Source: Gimesia algae (GTDB lineage Bacteria; Planctomycetota; Planctomycetia; Planctomycetales; Planctomycetaceae). Taken from it: a DNA stretch of 64,000 bases. Below are positions 45,119-54,433 of the stretch, in pieces; the stretch's first letter is position 1, and each line of letters starts with the position of its first letter. The DNA lies in the NCBI RefSeq assembly GCF_007746795.1, contig NZ_CP036343.1, forward strand, positions 1,058,531 to 1,122,530. Direction: 5' to 3'. A model generated the notes under the pieces. That model made no database searches and had not been told where the DNA came from. It worked only from the letters and a program-made list of their open reading frames with translations. The translations under genes and the position numbers were made by a program.

Positions 45119-46834
45119 ATGAAACGGTTAACAGGAAATGATGTAGCCAAAGCGACGTTACTGGTCATTCAGGGCGTTGATCTGGGTACACGCTTTAAAC
45201 TTGGCACTGAACCAGCCGGAGTAGGGCGGGGAGTCCGCAATGAAATTCGTATCCTGGACACCGAAGCCTCCCGCCAGCATGCCCTGATTTCTTATAAAAA
45301 TGGCTCCTATGCCATTACTGACCAGAACAGTTCGAACGGGACCATGGTCAATGGCACTCAAATCCAGACTTCAAAACTGAATAATGGCGACCACATCCAG
45401 ATTGGTCGCAGCCTGCTGCTTTTCTCCAGTCAGTCACTGGATGAAGATTCCCGATATATGGCAGAGCAAATTGACCTGATCAGTAACGAGGATTCGAACC
45501 CGTCCAGTATCACTCATGAAGTCAACCACCGGTTTGATTCGGTCGTTCTCGACACAGCCGATGTTTCCGGAGTGATACAACAACACGAAATCCAAAACGA
45601 TCTGCAGGCGCTGTACCGGGTCGCCGAGGCATCCGTCAGCCCGACAATTTCTCAGGAAGAGCTGCTCAAACGAATTCTTGATCTTACCATCGACACAGTC
45701 GGAGCAGACCGGGGCTGCATGTTGATCACAGATCCGCATTCCGGGGAAATCCTGCCTCAGATCTACAGTAGCCGTGAAGAAAAAAAATCGGGTCCCCGAA
45801 TGCCTGTGTCGCACAGTATTGTGGATTATGTACTTAATAAAAAACAGGGGGTTCGCACTTCCGATGCACAACGCGACCAGCGGTTTGAAGGGGGACGCAG
45901 TATCCTTCAAGCTGGTATTCGTGAGGCGATGTGTGTCCCGATGCAGGGGCGGCATGAGCTGATGGGGGTCATTTATGTTGATACGACGACTTCACACCCC
46001 GAAATGCTGTTGAAAAATGGTGCCGTCGAAAAATTCAGCGAGGAGCATCTGCGACTGCTGGTGGCCATCGGAAGACAGTCTGCCCTGGCGATCGAAAACT
46101 ATCGCTTTCAGAATGCCATGTTAAAGGCAGAACGTTTTGCGGCGATGGGACAGACCATCGCCACCCTGAGTCATCATATCAAAAACATTCTACAGGGAGT
46201 CCGCGGCGGCAGCTATCTGATCGACATGGGACTCAAAAAATCCGAAGAAGATCTGGTTCGCAAAGGCTGGAACATCGTCGAGAAGAATCAAAACAAAATC
46301 TATCACCTGGTGATGGACATGCTCACTTTCAGCACTGAGCGCAAACCGGCTCTCGAACCTGGTTCGATTAATACACCCGTCAATGACGTGTTCGAATTAA
46401 TGCAGGCGCGGGCGGAGGAATGCGGTGTGCAGCTCAAATGCGAACCGGCTGAAGACCTGCCGGAATCCGTCTACGATCACGAAGGAATTCATCGTGCGAT
46501 TTTAAATATTGTCATTAATGCCATCGATGCCGTAGAAGGATCTGAGCATGGCATGGTACTGCTCGAAACCACCTATCTGCGCAAAGCGGACCAGATCCTG
46601 ATCATGGTCTCAGACAACGGTCCGGGAATTCCCCAGGATCAGATCAACAAAATTTTCAATCTGTTCGAATCAACCAAGGGAGCCAGGGGAACCGGGATCG
46701 GCCTGGCAGTCAGCCAGAAAATCATCCGAGAACACGGGGGAGAAATCAGCATTGAAAGCGAAGCTGGTAAAGGCTCGCGTTTCACATTGTCCGTTCCGCG
46801 ACTGGATGAAGATCACCCTCCAGCTGCAAACTGA
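45119..46834 (+). CDS. FHA-GAF sensor histidine kinase
   Basis: A 571-residue soluble kinase. An N-terminal FHA domain covers about residues 15-95 (GVGRGVRNEIRIL, EASRQHALIS, NSSNGTMVN). A GAF domain covers about 165-320 (GADRGCMLITD ... AMCVPMQGRHELMGVIYVD). The kinase part is at about 340-565: phosphoacceptor His in TLSHHIKNILQG near 350, N-box ILNIVINAIDAVEG, DNGPGIPQ and GTGIGLAVSQKI. It has no membrane helix. FHA binds phosphothreonine, so it could link Ser/Thr kinase signals to a two-component-type output. The neighbouring degenerate receiver and the giant Ser/Thr kinase are obvious candidates; this is inference. Confidence 0.93.
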   Translation: MKRLTGNDVAKATLLVIQGVDLGTRFKLGTEPAGVGRGVRNEIRILDTEASRQHALISYKNGSYAITDQNSSNGTMVNGTQIQTSKLNNGDHIQIGRSLLLFSSQSLDEDSRYMAEQIDLISNEDSNPSSITHEVNHRFDSVVLDTADVSGVIQQHEIQNDLQALYRVAEASVSPTISQEELLKRILDLTIDTVGADRGCMLITDPHSGEILPQIYSSREEKKSGPRMPVSHSIVDYVLNKKQGVRTSDAQRDQRFEGGRSILQAGIREAMCVPMQGRHELMGVIYVDTTTSHPEMLLKNGAVEKFSEEHLRLLVAIGRQSALAIENYRFQNAMLKAERFAAMGQTIATLSHHIKNILQGVRGGSYLIDMGLKKSEEDLVRKGWNIVEKNQNKIYHLVMDMLTFSTERKPALEPGSINTPVNDVFELMQARAEECGVQLKCEPAEDLPESVYDHEGIHRAILNIVINAIDAVEGSEHGMVLLETTYLRKADQILIMVSDNGPGIPQDQINKIFNLFESTKGARGTGIGLAVSQKIIREHGGEISIESEAGKGSRFTLSVPRLDEDHPPAAN

Positions 46835-46856
46835 GACACAGAAATTCAGACAGCTC

Positions 46857-49800
46857 TCAGAATGCCCGTTTAAGGCGGCCGGATTTATCCTGGCTCTGCT
46901 TGCCTTCAATGATCTTCTGTAATACAGCAGGATCAGCGCCCAGCGGTTGTTTTAGTGCGGACCAGGTTGCCGCCTTACATGTGGGTAGCAGTTGAAAATG
47001 AACTGGCTGCAATTTGACCAGGGGAGGCAGTTTCTGATCCTGTAAAATGACCCCTCCGCGCATCGACAACTCATGCTGATCGGCGTCTGCACCAAAGAGA
47101 CTTTTCATGTCTGCTGAAAACTCCTTTCCTGCGCCCGGAGAACCGCCGGTTGCCCGATCGGTCGCATTGAATCGCTCCACCATATACCCGTTCGAAGTTC
47201 CCCACCACTCGATCCCCTCATGGCCCGATGAAGATTGTGGAGTTGAGATCAGCGATGCCGTGTTAGAGAAATCAGAGCGAGAAGCTGAGCTTGACGGAGC
47301 AGGCAGGAACAATGACTCTTCCGCAATAATCTGAATTGCAGATCGACCAGAGTTACTACTTCCCGATTCTTGTTTGATGGCAAAAACTGACCCCCGCGGG
47401 GCAAAAGTACTTTGATTCAATCCTACATGAATTCCGGGTGAATCGCCCGCTTTAGCTGGGAGAGCGAATATGTCCTGCTGGCTGAGAAACAGGCTATTGT
47501 TGACTTCCAGATCCAGCTGATTGGATCCGGATTGAATAATAGTACTTGAAGCAGTTAGAAATGAATGGTCAATCTGAATCTGATTGGATTTACCCTTGGA
47601 ATCTGGTTCAACATAAATTGCGGACTGAAACCGGTTATTATTCAGTAACAGAGCAGACAGAGCGCATTGATCCAGCCCCAGCCGACTATTCTGACATGAC
47701 ACAAAATGCCGAGGCACAACACCTTTTCGATCCGGGGAAATTCGAAACGCCCCTCCTGACACTACCAGGGTTGAATTTTTTAAGCCGAAGAAAGCTTCTA
47801 TCCCTGATTTCGAGCGTGACTTTGCAGTAGAGGGAATTAATTTTAATTCAACAACCTGTGGGCTCTCAGCACTCTTGTGCTCAAAAACCAGCTGGATCTG
47901 TTTATTCTCCAGAGTGACAGGTGACATGTAACAGTTGCCCTGACCACTTAGATTCACCCGTGTGGGCCCGGAAATCGCTGGACTATTGAGGAAGTCGCTA
48001 AGATTCCCTTTTGTCATATCGAACGTCACGGCTTTTGCTTTGGCAAACTGAGTCTGAATTGCCTGTTCAATGTCAGGCTTCCCCAGCACGGCTTTGATTC
48101 GCCTCTGTTGACTCGCTGTCAGGGTGGTAAGTCTAGCAGGATCACATCCAGCAGTGACGCCATCCGCTGATATGGCGTATACATTTTTCTGTTTGGAAAA
48201 ATCCAGTAAGGGTTTAATAAATGCGGGGGTCAGTAAGTCATCCAGTTCTGCAGGCAGATTTGGCTGAAACATGTCGGCAGCAACATGATTTCCCCAACTC
48301 TGCTGCCAGGTTCGATGAGAATCGATTCGAAATAAATTCTGTGCATTTCCCTGTTCTGTAGAGCGAAGATAGGAAGGCCAACCCCAGAGGAGAGTATTTT
48401 CCAACTGTACCTTGATCTCATCAAATCGACTTGCACTCTGGCTTCTCAACTTATCCTGAGGCCAGTTTTCGAGATTCAGCATTGTGGCCTGTTTATTTTT
48501 TTGACTCCCAATCAAAACGGAATTGATTACAACAATATCAGTTTGACTACTGGCAAGTGCCGCTTGTTCAGACTTTTCCCCTTTTTTCTTTTCCTGGGGA
48601 CCAGTTAATGCGAAGATTGTCTGGTCGGAGAGCAGGGTACTGGAAAATATCCTGGTGGTGCGGGGAACCTTGCGCTCCTGCAAAATCAGACCGGGGGTCA
48701 GAGCCAGCTCCAGACTGTCCAGTTCCAGACAGGGTGCTCCTTTGGATGAGAGGAAGCAGTTAGAGATCAGGACATCCGCATAAATCTGATCCACGCGAAC
48801 CGCTTCGAGCTTCCGCCCCATGATCACAGAGTTTTCCAGAAAAATACGCGACTCACCTTCAGGTCGTCCTGTCGTTGTACGTGGCGCTCCCGTGGAGTTG
48901 ATCAGTCGAATTGTTCTATCAGTTGTCCCGGTCAACGTGAAAGAACTGTCCTGGAATGTGAGATCACTCTGCTTTAAATCCAGGATATTGCAAACTCCGG
49001 AACCGGTAAGCCCGGACACATCACACAGCAGGTCCACTCCCTGAAAACGCAGTAAGCCGGAAGAAAACGAAAACTGGTTCACCTCAGCCTGTGTCTCGTT
49101 TTCACTTTTCGTCTGCATCAGAATTGTTGGCTTCTGATCTGCATCCGCCATGATAATTAATTGAGAAACATCCTGTAATCGATGAGGATTAAACAAAAAT
49201 GGTCCTGTTCCGTAGAGACGGATTACCGCACCTCTGGAAGTTACCTCACTCAGAGCTTGATTTAAACTGCCCCAGACTCCAGACTCATTTTTACCCTGTA
49301 CCACTTTTAAAACAGGTAAGCGAGGATCCAGGTTACCTGCATTCGGTCCAGAGAGTGCAGAAAACACTGCCCCCCAGTCAGGCAGATATTTTTTTTCCTG
49401 TCCCCGGACAGGCATGCCTTTCCAGGACTCTGCAGCCCCTCCTTTTTGATTTGATGAATCTACTGCAGTTTTCGCATCCGTAACAGCAACCTCTTCTTGA
49501 GTAGAGTCTTCTACCGGTTGTTCCCCCGTTGCTGCATTTCCGGGCTGATCTTCAGCATTCGCCAAATTACCCTGCTGATTCTGCTCTGCTGTGGCAAAAG
49601 GATTACTGGCAGGTCCCTGTTGTGGTCCGTCCGCCGATGAGTCCAGAGCATTGATCGCCCACCAGATCAGGAGAATCAGTATCAAGACTCCCCCCGCCAG
49701 CATGGCAATCTGTCTGTAATCAACGGCGATCTGACCTCCTGCCACCGGCTCGTCCACCGCAGTTACATTTGTAGTTTTCAAAGACTTTTTCGGTGGACGA

Positions 49801-51209
49801 CCTGAATATCCCTGGCTTTTCCGAGCTCCCGTTTTTTCTGGAGTTTGTTTTTCCCGGCTTGCGGGTCTGGTTCCTTTACGTGGTGGAGAGGCAGCGGGGG
49901 AATCCTGTTTCGAAGAACTCGCAGTCTGGCGCGTTTTCATTGCCGAATCAGAAATGACAGAACCTTCCTCTTCCTCCTGTGGCTCCTGACGTTTCCCGGA
50001 AGATCGCCTGCGTTCAACCTGCTTTTTACCTTTTGCTGGTTTAGCTGATTTGGCAGGTCGCTTGAGTCCCGGTACGGTCACATCTGATTCGAATTCGACT
50101 TCTCCCGCGAGTTGCTGAAGATCGAAACTGGTGCTGAGTCGATCATGAGTCTCACTCTCTTCATCTTCCTGATCATCAGTCGGACTGCTGTAATCGGGCA
50201 TGAATTGATTAATCAGGAAATCACTGCTGTCTGCTGCTGGAAGATCATCTGTCCCAAGTGCAGGTTGCTCTCCATCCGATTCATCGTTAGCCAATGCTTC
50301 CAGAACATCATTCCCGACATTAGAGCGTTTCAGATTCGAGTTCTTTAAGTCTTCCAGAAGTTCAGCCGGGGTCTGGTAGCGATCCGCCTGTGGTTTGGCC
50401 ATCATCCGATGAATGATGGCGACAATCCCTTCCGGCACACGATCATTGAGCTCCCGAGGATCGGGCGGAGGAGTGGTAGCATGGGCTGCGAGTTTATTGG
50501 TCAGGCTTCCTTCAGAAAAAGGGGCTCGGCCAGTCAGCATGTGGTACCAGGTACAACCGAGCGAATAGATGTCGCTGCGGATATCAGCTGCCTTACTGTC
50601 ACGGGCCTGCTCGGGAGCCATGTAATCAACGGTTCCGACAGTCGTACCGGCCCGTGTAATACTGGTTTCAGTATTATCATCAATGGAACGAGCCAGTCCC
50701 AGATCAGTCAACTTAACAACGCCATCCAGACGAATGAGAATATTGGCAGGCTTGATGTCACGATGCACGATTCCCTGCTGGTACGCATGTGACAGAGCCT
50801 CTGTCACCTGTGTAATGATTTCAAGTGACCGGCGAATTGGGATTCGTTTTCGCTTATTAATGAGATTATGAAGATCTGTTCCCTCGACATACTCCAGCGC
50901 GATATAAAGATATCCATCTTCTTCACCAGCATCATAAACTGAGACAATGTTTTCATGACGGAGATGCGCAGCCGCCTGTCCCTCCGCTTTGAACCGTTTG
51001 ACCAGAACGGGGTTTTCGGCTTTATCACGTGGTAGAATTTTTAATGCAGCAAGACGATTCAATCTGGTATCGCGAGCCAGAAAGACGGCCCCCATACCTC
51101 CCGCACCGATCTCTTTCTCGATTTTGTATTTGCCCAGTGTTTCCAGTTTGGGCACGCGCGCGGACTGGCGTTTTTTTTTCTCAGGAGTATTTTCATTCCG
51201 CTTGGCCAT
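46857..51209 (-). CDS. Giant Ser/Thr protein kinase with C-terminal beta-helix-like region
   Basis: About 1450 residues from ATG at 51209 (MAKRNENTPEKKK); upstream in-frame residues look like a non-coding extension. The kinase domain covers about residues 25-290: glycine loop GAGGMGAVF, catalytic HRDIKPANIL, DLGLAR and MAPEQ, fitting the Hanks type. A long low-complexity linker is followed by a single membrane helix near residues 495-517 (LAGGVLILILLIWWAI). The remaining 900 or so residues are outside, with repetitive Ile/Val/Ser/Asn strands (NSVIMGRKLEAVRV) that look like a right-handed parallel beta-helix, as in surface proteins. It converges on the sensor kinase with 22 bases between stops. 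Confidence 0.88.
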   Translation of the reverse strand: MAKRNENTPEKKKRQSARVPKLETLGKYKIEKEIGAGGMGAVFLARDTRLNRLAALKILPRDKAENPVLVKRFKAEGQAAAHLRHENIVSVYDAGEEDGYLYIALEYVEGTDLHNLINKRKRIPIRRSLEIITQVTEALSHAYQQGIVHRDIKPANILIRLDGVVKLTDLGLARSIDDNTETSITRAGTTVGTVDYMAPEQARDSKAADIRSDIYSLGCTWYHMLTGRAPFSEGSLTNKLAAHATTPPPDPRELNDRVPEGIVAIIHRMMAKPQADRYQTPAELLEDLKNSNLKRSNVGNDVLEALANDESDGEQPALGTDDLPAADSSDFLINQFMPDYSSPTDDQEDEESETHDRLSTSFDLQQLAGEVEFESDVTVPGLKRPAKSAKPAKGKKQVERRRSSGKRQEPQEEEEGSVISDSAMKTRQTASSSKQDSPAASPPRKGTRPASREKQTPEKTGARKSQGYSGRPPKKSLKTTNVTAVDEPVAGGQIAVDYRQIAMLAGGVLILILLIWWAINALDSSADGPQQGPASNPFATAEQNQQGNLANAEDQPGNAATGEQPVEDSTQEEVAVTDAKTAVDSSNQKGGAAESWKGMPVRGQEKKYLPDWGAVFSALSGPNAGNLDPRLPVLKVVQGKNESGVWGSLNQALSEVTSRGAVIRLYGTGPFLFNPHRLQDVSQLIIMADADQKPTILMQTKSENETQAEVNQFSFSSGLLRFQGVDLLCDVSGLTGSGVCNILDLKQSDLTFQDSSFTLTGTTDRTIRLINSTGAPRTTTGRPEGESRIFLENSVIMGRKLEAVRVDQIYADVLISNCFLSSKGAPCLELDSLELALTPGLILQERKVPRTTRIFSSTLLSDQTIFALTGPQEKKKGEKSEQAALASSQTDIVVINSVLIGSQKNKQATMLNLENWPQDKLRSQSASRFDEIKVQLENTLLWGWPSYLRSTEQGNAQNLFRIDSHRTWQQSWGNHVAADMFQPNLPAELDDLLTPAFIKPLLDFSKQKNVYAISADGVTAGCDPARLTTLTASQQRRIKAVLGKPDIEQAIQTQFAKAKAVTFDMTKGNLSDFLNSPAISGPTRVNLSGQGNCYMSPVTLENKQIQLVFEHKSAESPQVVELKLIPSTAKSRSKSGIEAFFGLKNSTLVVSGGAFRISPDRKGVVPRHFVSCQNSRLGLDQCALSALLLNNNRFQSAIYVEPDSKGKSNQIQIDHSFLTASSTIIQSGSNQLDLEVNNSLFLSQQDIFALPAKAGDSPGIHVGLNQSTFAPRGSVFAIKQESGSSNSGRSAIQIIAEESLFLPAPSSSASRSDFSNTASLISTPQSSSGHEGIEWWGTSNGYMVERFNATDRATGGSPGAGKEFSADMKSLFGADADQHELSMRGGVILQDQKLPPLVKLQPVHFQLLPTCKAATWSALKQPLGADPAVLQKIIEGKQSQDKSGRLKRAF

Positions 51210-51442
51210 TGCCTGCCCCAGAAATGTCTGAATCGACAGATTCAAAAAACGCCTTACGTGAGTTCGAACGCTTTCGGAAATTGTTAAGAACTGATTTGGA
51301 ACCACCTAAACCCGAATGACAGAAGAACATATATCATAAGCTGTTGGCAGGGGAGAGTCAAAATAGACCCTGATTCTTTTCAACCTTCCTCCATAAGAAA
51401 ATAAGGACTGCACATCACAACAGCAGACACCCTGGAATCTGA

Positions 51443-52342
51443 TTAAATCGAATCACTCCAGTCCAGGCACTGTACGAGCCCGGATTTCAAACCACAAACA
51501 CACCATTGACCAAACGGATCGCAGGCAACTTCAATCGCTTCATCAGGAATGACTCCCCCCCAAATCAGCTTACCATCCTGATTTAACCAGTACAGTTCCT
51601 GCTCAATCGTTGCGGAGACGATACGATTCCCTGAAAAATCACAGGCCAGAACTTTGGGAGTGCCTTCAAAAATCAGAGTCCCTGCAGATTCACCATCATG
51701 ATCAAAAATTAAGATTCCATAATTGAATCCTGCCAGATACAGTCGCTGGCCATCTCCCGAAATTGAAATCCCCCCACAATTAGACCAGTGCTTTTCGGTC
51801 CAGATACAATTTCCCTCAAGATCATAGCAGCAGAGAAACCCGTTTTCCGCAGCCCCTATCAATCTAGGTTCTGTGACCTGAAATTCGAGATAACTCAAAG
51901 GACGCATCGTTTCAAAACTGGCAACTTTCTTTTTCTGCGAGTCAATCAAAATGGTCTTACCGCTGGCCAGACTGACTGCCAGATAGTCTCCGTAGGCATC
52001 CATGGTGATAGCCAGGCATTCCACCGAAAAAGAGATCGCCCACAAGACATTCAGATCACGATCAAAGCAGCAGATATTATTATCTGAGTAGATCGCAGCC
52101 CCTAATTTGCCACGATCACTCCAATGGACCAGTTGCACATCCTTGATGCCACGATTCAAATGCAGAAACTGCCCCTGTCGATCCAATAAATAAAGGCCGC
52201 CCGAAACATCGGCGGCCAGTATTTCTCCGGTTTCCCGTGCCAGATCCAGCGCAAGTAAAGGAGCTTCTGTTGAGAATGACCACCGTAATCCGGGGGTTGT
52301 TCCTTTTCCCTGTGTGAGCCAGGCGGCACGTTCATCCATCAT
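51443..52342 (-). CDS. Beta-propeller (WD40/PQQ-like) protein
   Basis: A 299-residue protein of repeating blades, each with a hydrophobic strand, a tight turn and an acidic residue (ALDLARETGEILAADVSG, YLLDRQGQFL, LSGKTILIDSQKKKV, FDHDGESAGTLIF). About seven repeats would close a propeller. There is no signal peptide, so it is probably cytoplasmic or partner-bound. It overlaps the S41 protease gene by four bases (ATGA) and so is translationally coupled to it, which suggests it may help to regulate or scaffold that protease. Blade count is estimated from sequence. Confidence 0.75.
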   Translation of the reverse strand: MMDERAAWLTQGKGTTPGLRWSFSTEAPLLALDLARETGEILAADVSGGLYLLDRQGQFLHLNRGIKDVQLVHWSDRGKLGAAIYSDNNICCFDRDLNVLWAISFSVECLAITMDAYGDYLAVSLASGKTILIDSQKKKVASFETMRPLSYLEFQVTEPRLIGAAENGFLCCYDLEGNCIWTEKHWSNCGGISISGDGQRLYLAGFNYGILIFDHDGESAGTLIFEGTPKVLACDFSGNRIVSATIEQELYWLNQDGKLIWGGVIPDEAIEVACDPFGQWCVCGLKSGLVQCLDWSDSI

Positions 52343-54009
52343 GGTGTTACAGCATATTGCCTTTGTAGTATTTGTAAGCCGCGTTTGATATCAGAATCTG
52401 CAGCGAGTTTCTGCTCTCTCGAGGCACCATACATGGCTGTCTGCAGTTCGTCTTTTTCAACCGTGATTGTCGGTTTGATTCCGATCTTACCATAAGTGTT
52501 ACCTTGAGGCGAATAGAATTTGGCAGTTGTCAGGCGTAAACCCGTCGAACCACGGATCGGGAAAATACTTTGAACAGACCATTTCCCATAGGATTTGCGT
52601 CCTACGACTGTCGCACGACGATGATCCGTTAATGCACCCGCCACGATTTCGCTGGCACTGGCACTGTTTTCATCGATCAGTAATACCAGAGGAAGTTTCC
52701 AGGTACCAGGACGATGTGCCGTATAACTCCAGTTCTGGTCGGAAACGCGTCCTTTAGTAGAAACGAGTTTCCCTTCTTCCAGAAAACGATCCAGCACCTC
52801 CACAGCAGCAGACAGTAATCCTCCTGGATTACCACGCACATCCCAGATGAGCGACCGCATGCCTTCACCGTGAAGTTTATGCAGGGCAGCATCCAGTTCT
52901 GCAGCAGAAGTTTTTTGAAAACCGGTCATTTTGATATAAGCGATTCCATTTTCCTTATCGAGCATTTTGACGACAGGAAAGCTTTTCACCTGGACTGCTT
53001 TTCTTATAACCCGTGCAGTACGTGTCCGGTCACTGCCGGGACTTTCCAGTTCCAGAACAACCTGGCTGCCTGAATTTCCCCGCAGCAGATTCGCGGCCTG
53101 GTCGGTTGTCATGTTCCGGCAGTCATTTTGATCAATGCCTACGATATGATCTCCCGATAACACCCCGGCCGCTTCGGCAGGGCTGTCTGGCAGTACGTTC
53201 AACAACAGCATGCCTTCTCCGATCTCGGCTTTCATTTCGATCCCGATACCGACAAATTCGCCTTCGATATTATCGTACAGGTCTCCCAGACGTTCCGGAG
53301 TCAGAAAGCTGCTGTAATCATCCAGGGCATTACAGCCACCGAACATGTATTCAGAAATCACAGCAGTATCCCGTAAGCCCAGATTCTGATAAGACACGGT
53401 GCAGACTTCGATAATCAGCTGATGTGCCCCGTGATGACTTGAGACAGATTTATTCCAGTAATTTTCTCTCAGAATTCGACGGACCGTACGAATCTTCTCT
53501 GGTGGCACTCCCTTCAGATGAGCTTTGATAAACTGATCATTAGCCAAAGCCAGATAGAGACTTTCCGTACCATGAGCCACAAAGGAGGTCGTACTGAGCG
53601 GATCGACGAAGTGTGATTGAATTTTGGATAAGATTTCGTCGAAGAGAATAAAAGCTTCCCTGCGGGACTGAGACAGGAGCACCTTTGAAAAGCTGTCATC
53701 CATATAACGACGGTCGATACCAAAATGAATTTTGGCACGTCGCAGACCATATTTGATATTGTCGTTCTCAGGCCACTCCTTCAGAGCCTCTTCATAATGC
53801 TCAATTGCCTTGATCCATTGTCGATTTCGCTCAAACTCTTCCCCCTTGGCAATCGTCTGGCTTTGCGAAACTGGAATAACAATGGGAAGTTCACCGGGAT
53901 CAGCACCAGCATGATTTGAGCCGGCTGCCAGTAAACATCCCAGTAAATAAACCCACAAATGATTCGAATGGAATCTCTTCAGAAGTCGCATCTTGGTTGT
54001 AGAAAACAT
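52339..54009 (-). CDS. S41 (CtpA-type) C-terminal processing protease
   Basis: A 556-residue protease with an N-terminal signal (LWVYLLGCLLAAGSNHAGA), a TPR-like helical stretch (KAIEHYEEALKEWPENDNI), a PDZ domain at about 240-330 (LLNVLPDSPAEAAGVLSGDH), and an S41 catalytic domain after it. The catalytic Ser is in NSASASEIVAGAL near residue 450 and the Lys in GRKSYGKWSVQS about 25 residues later. The protein is thus exported and cleaves protein C-termini, or tagged substrates, in the periplasm. GAGGGGGAACC lies just before the ATG at 54009. It overlaps the beta-propeller start by four bases. Confidence 0.92.
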   Translation of the reverse strand: MFSTTKMRLLKRFHSNHLWVYLLGCLLAAGSNHAGADPGELPIVIPVSQSQTIAKGEEFERNRQWIKAIEHYEEALKEWPENDNIKYGLRRAKIHFGIDRRYMDDSFSKVLLSQSRREAFILFDEILSKIQSHFVDPLSTTSFVAHGTESLYLALANDQFIKAHLKGVPPEKIRTVRRILRENYWNKSVSSHHGAHQLIIEVCTVSYQNLGLRDTAVISEYMFGGCNALDDYSSFLTPERLGDLYDNIEGEFVGIGIEMKAEIGEGMLLLNVLPDSPAEAAGVLSGDHIVGIDQNDCRNMTTDQAANLLRGNSGSQVVLELESPGSDRTRTARVIRKAVQVKSFPVVKMLDKENGIAYIKMTGFQKTSAAELDAALHKLHGEGMRSLIWDVRGNPGGLLSAAVEVLDRFLEEGKLVSTKGRVSDQNWSYTAHRPGTWKLPLVLLIDENSASASEIVAGALTDHRRATVVGRKSYGKWSVQSIFPIRGSTGLRLTTAKFYSPQGNTYGKIGIKPTITVEKDELQTAMYGASREQKLAADSDIKRGLQILQRQYAVTP

Positions 54010-54433
54010 GGTTCCCCCTCTATAACCGGCGTTTTATCCTGTTGCTGATGGCCGCCACAAGCAGGGCTCATCGAAAGCAGGCAGGTAAACAGTCGCCGGT
54101 TCGCGCTACACAAAGTATGCACAGCGTTTATTTAAACAAGTATCTTGCCGATATGTTTAACATAAGCCACAAAAATCCGATGGTCAAACAATCGTTTTCG
54201 TGAAGATGCTCTACGACCTGTGTAATCGATTCATTTTTAAATGACCATTTGAAAATCGAATCAGGCAGAGTACGACCGGTGGAGGGCGGGTTGTCTTAAC
54301 TCGTTATTACAACACGCGCAGCTGGAACCGAAGCGTTTATCCAGCTTCGCCAACCCCGGCAACCCGGATAATCAGAACCGGGAGGAGCAAGATCAGGAAA
54401 AAAGCAAAGAGAGTCTCAATTTCATTCAACTCG
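54010..54433. other. Intergenic region
   Basis: About 424 bases between the S41 protease start and the peptidase T stop. A short AT-rich palindrome, GTTTA-TT-TAAAC at 54126-54137, lies 117 bases upstream of the protease. A frame with a hydrophobic C-terminal stretch (54337-54555) overlaps peptidase T and was not accepted. Nothing else is seen. Confidence 0.45.
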
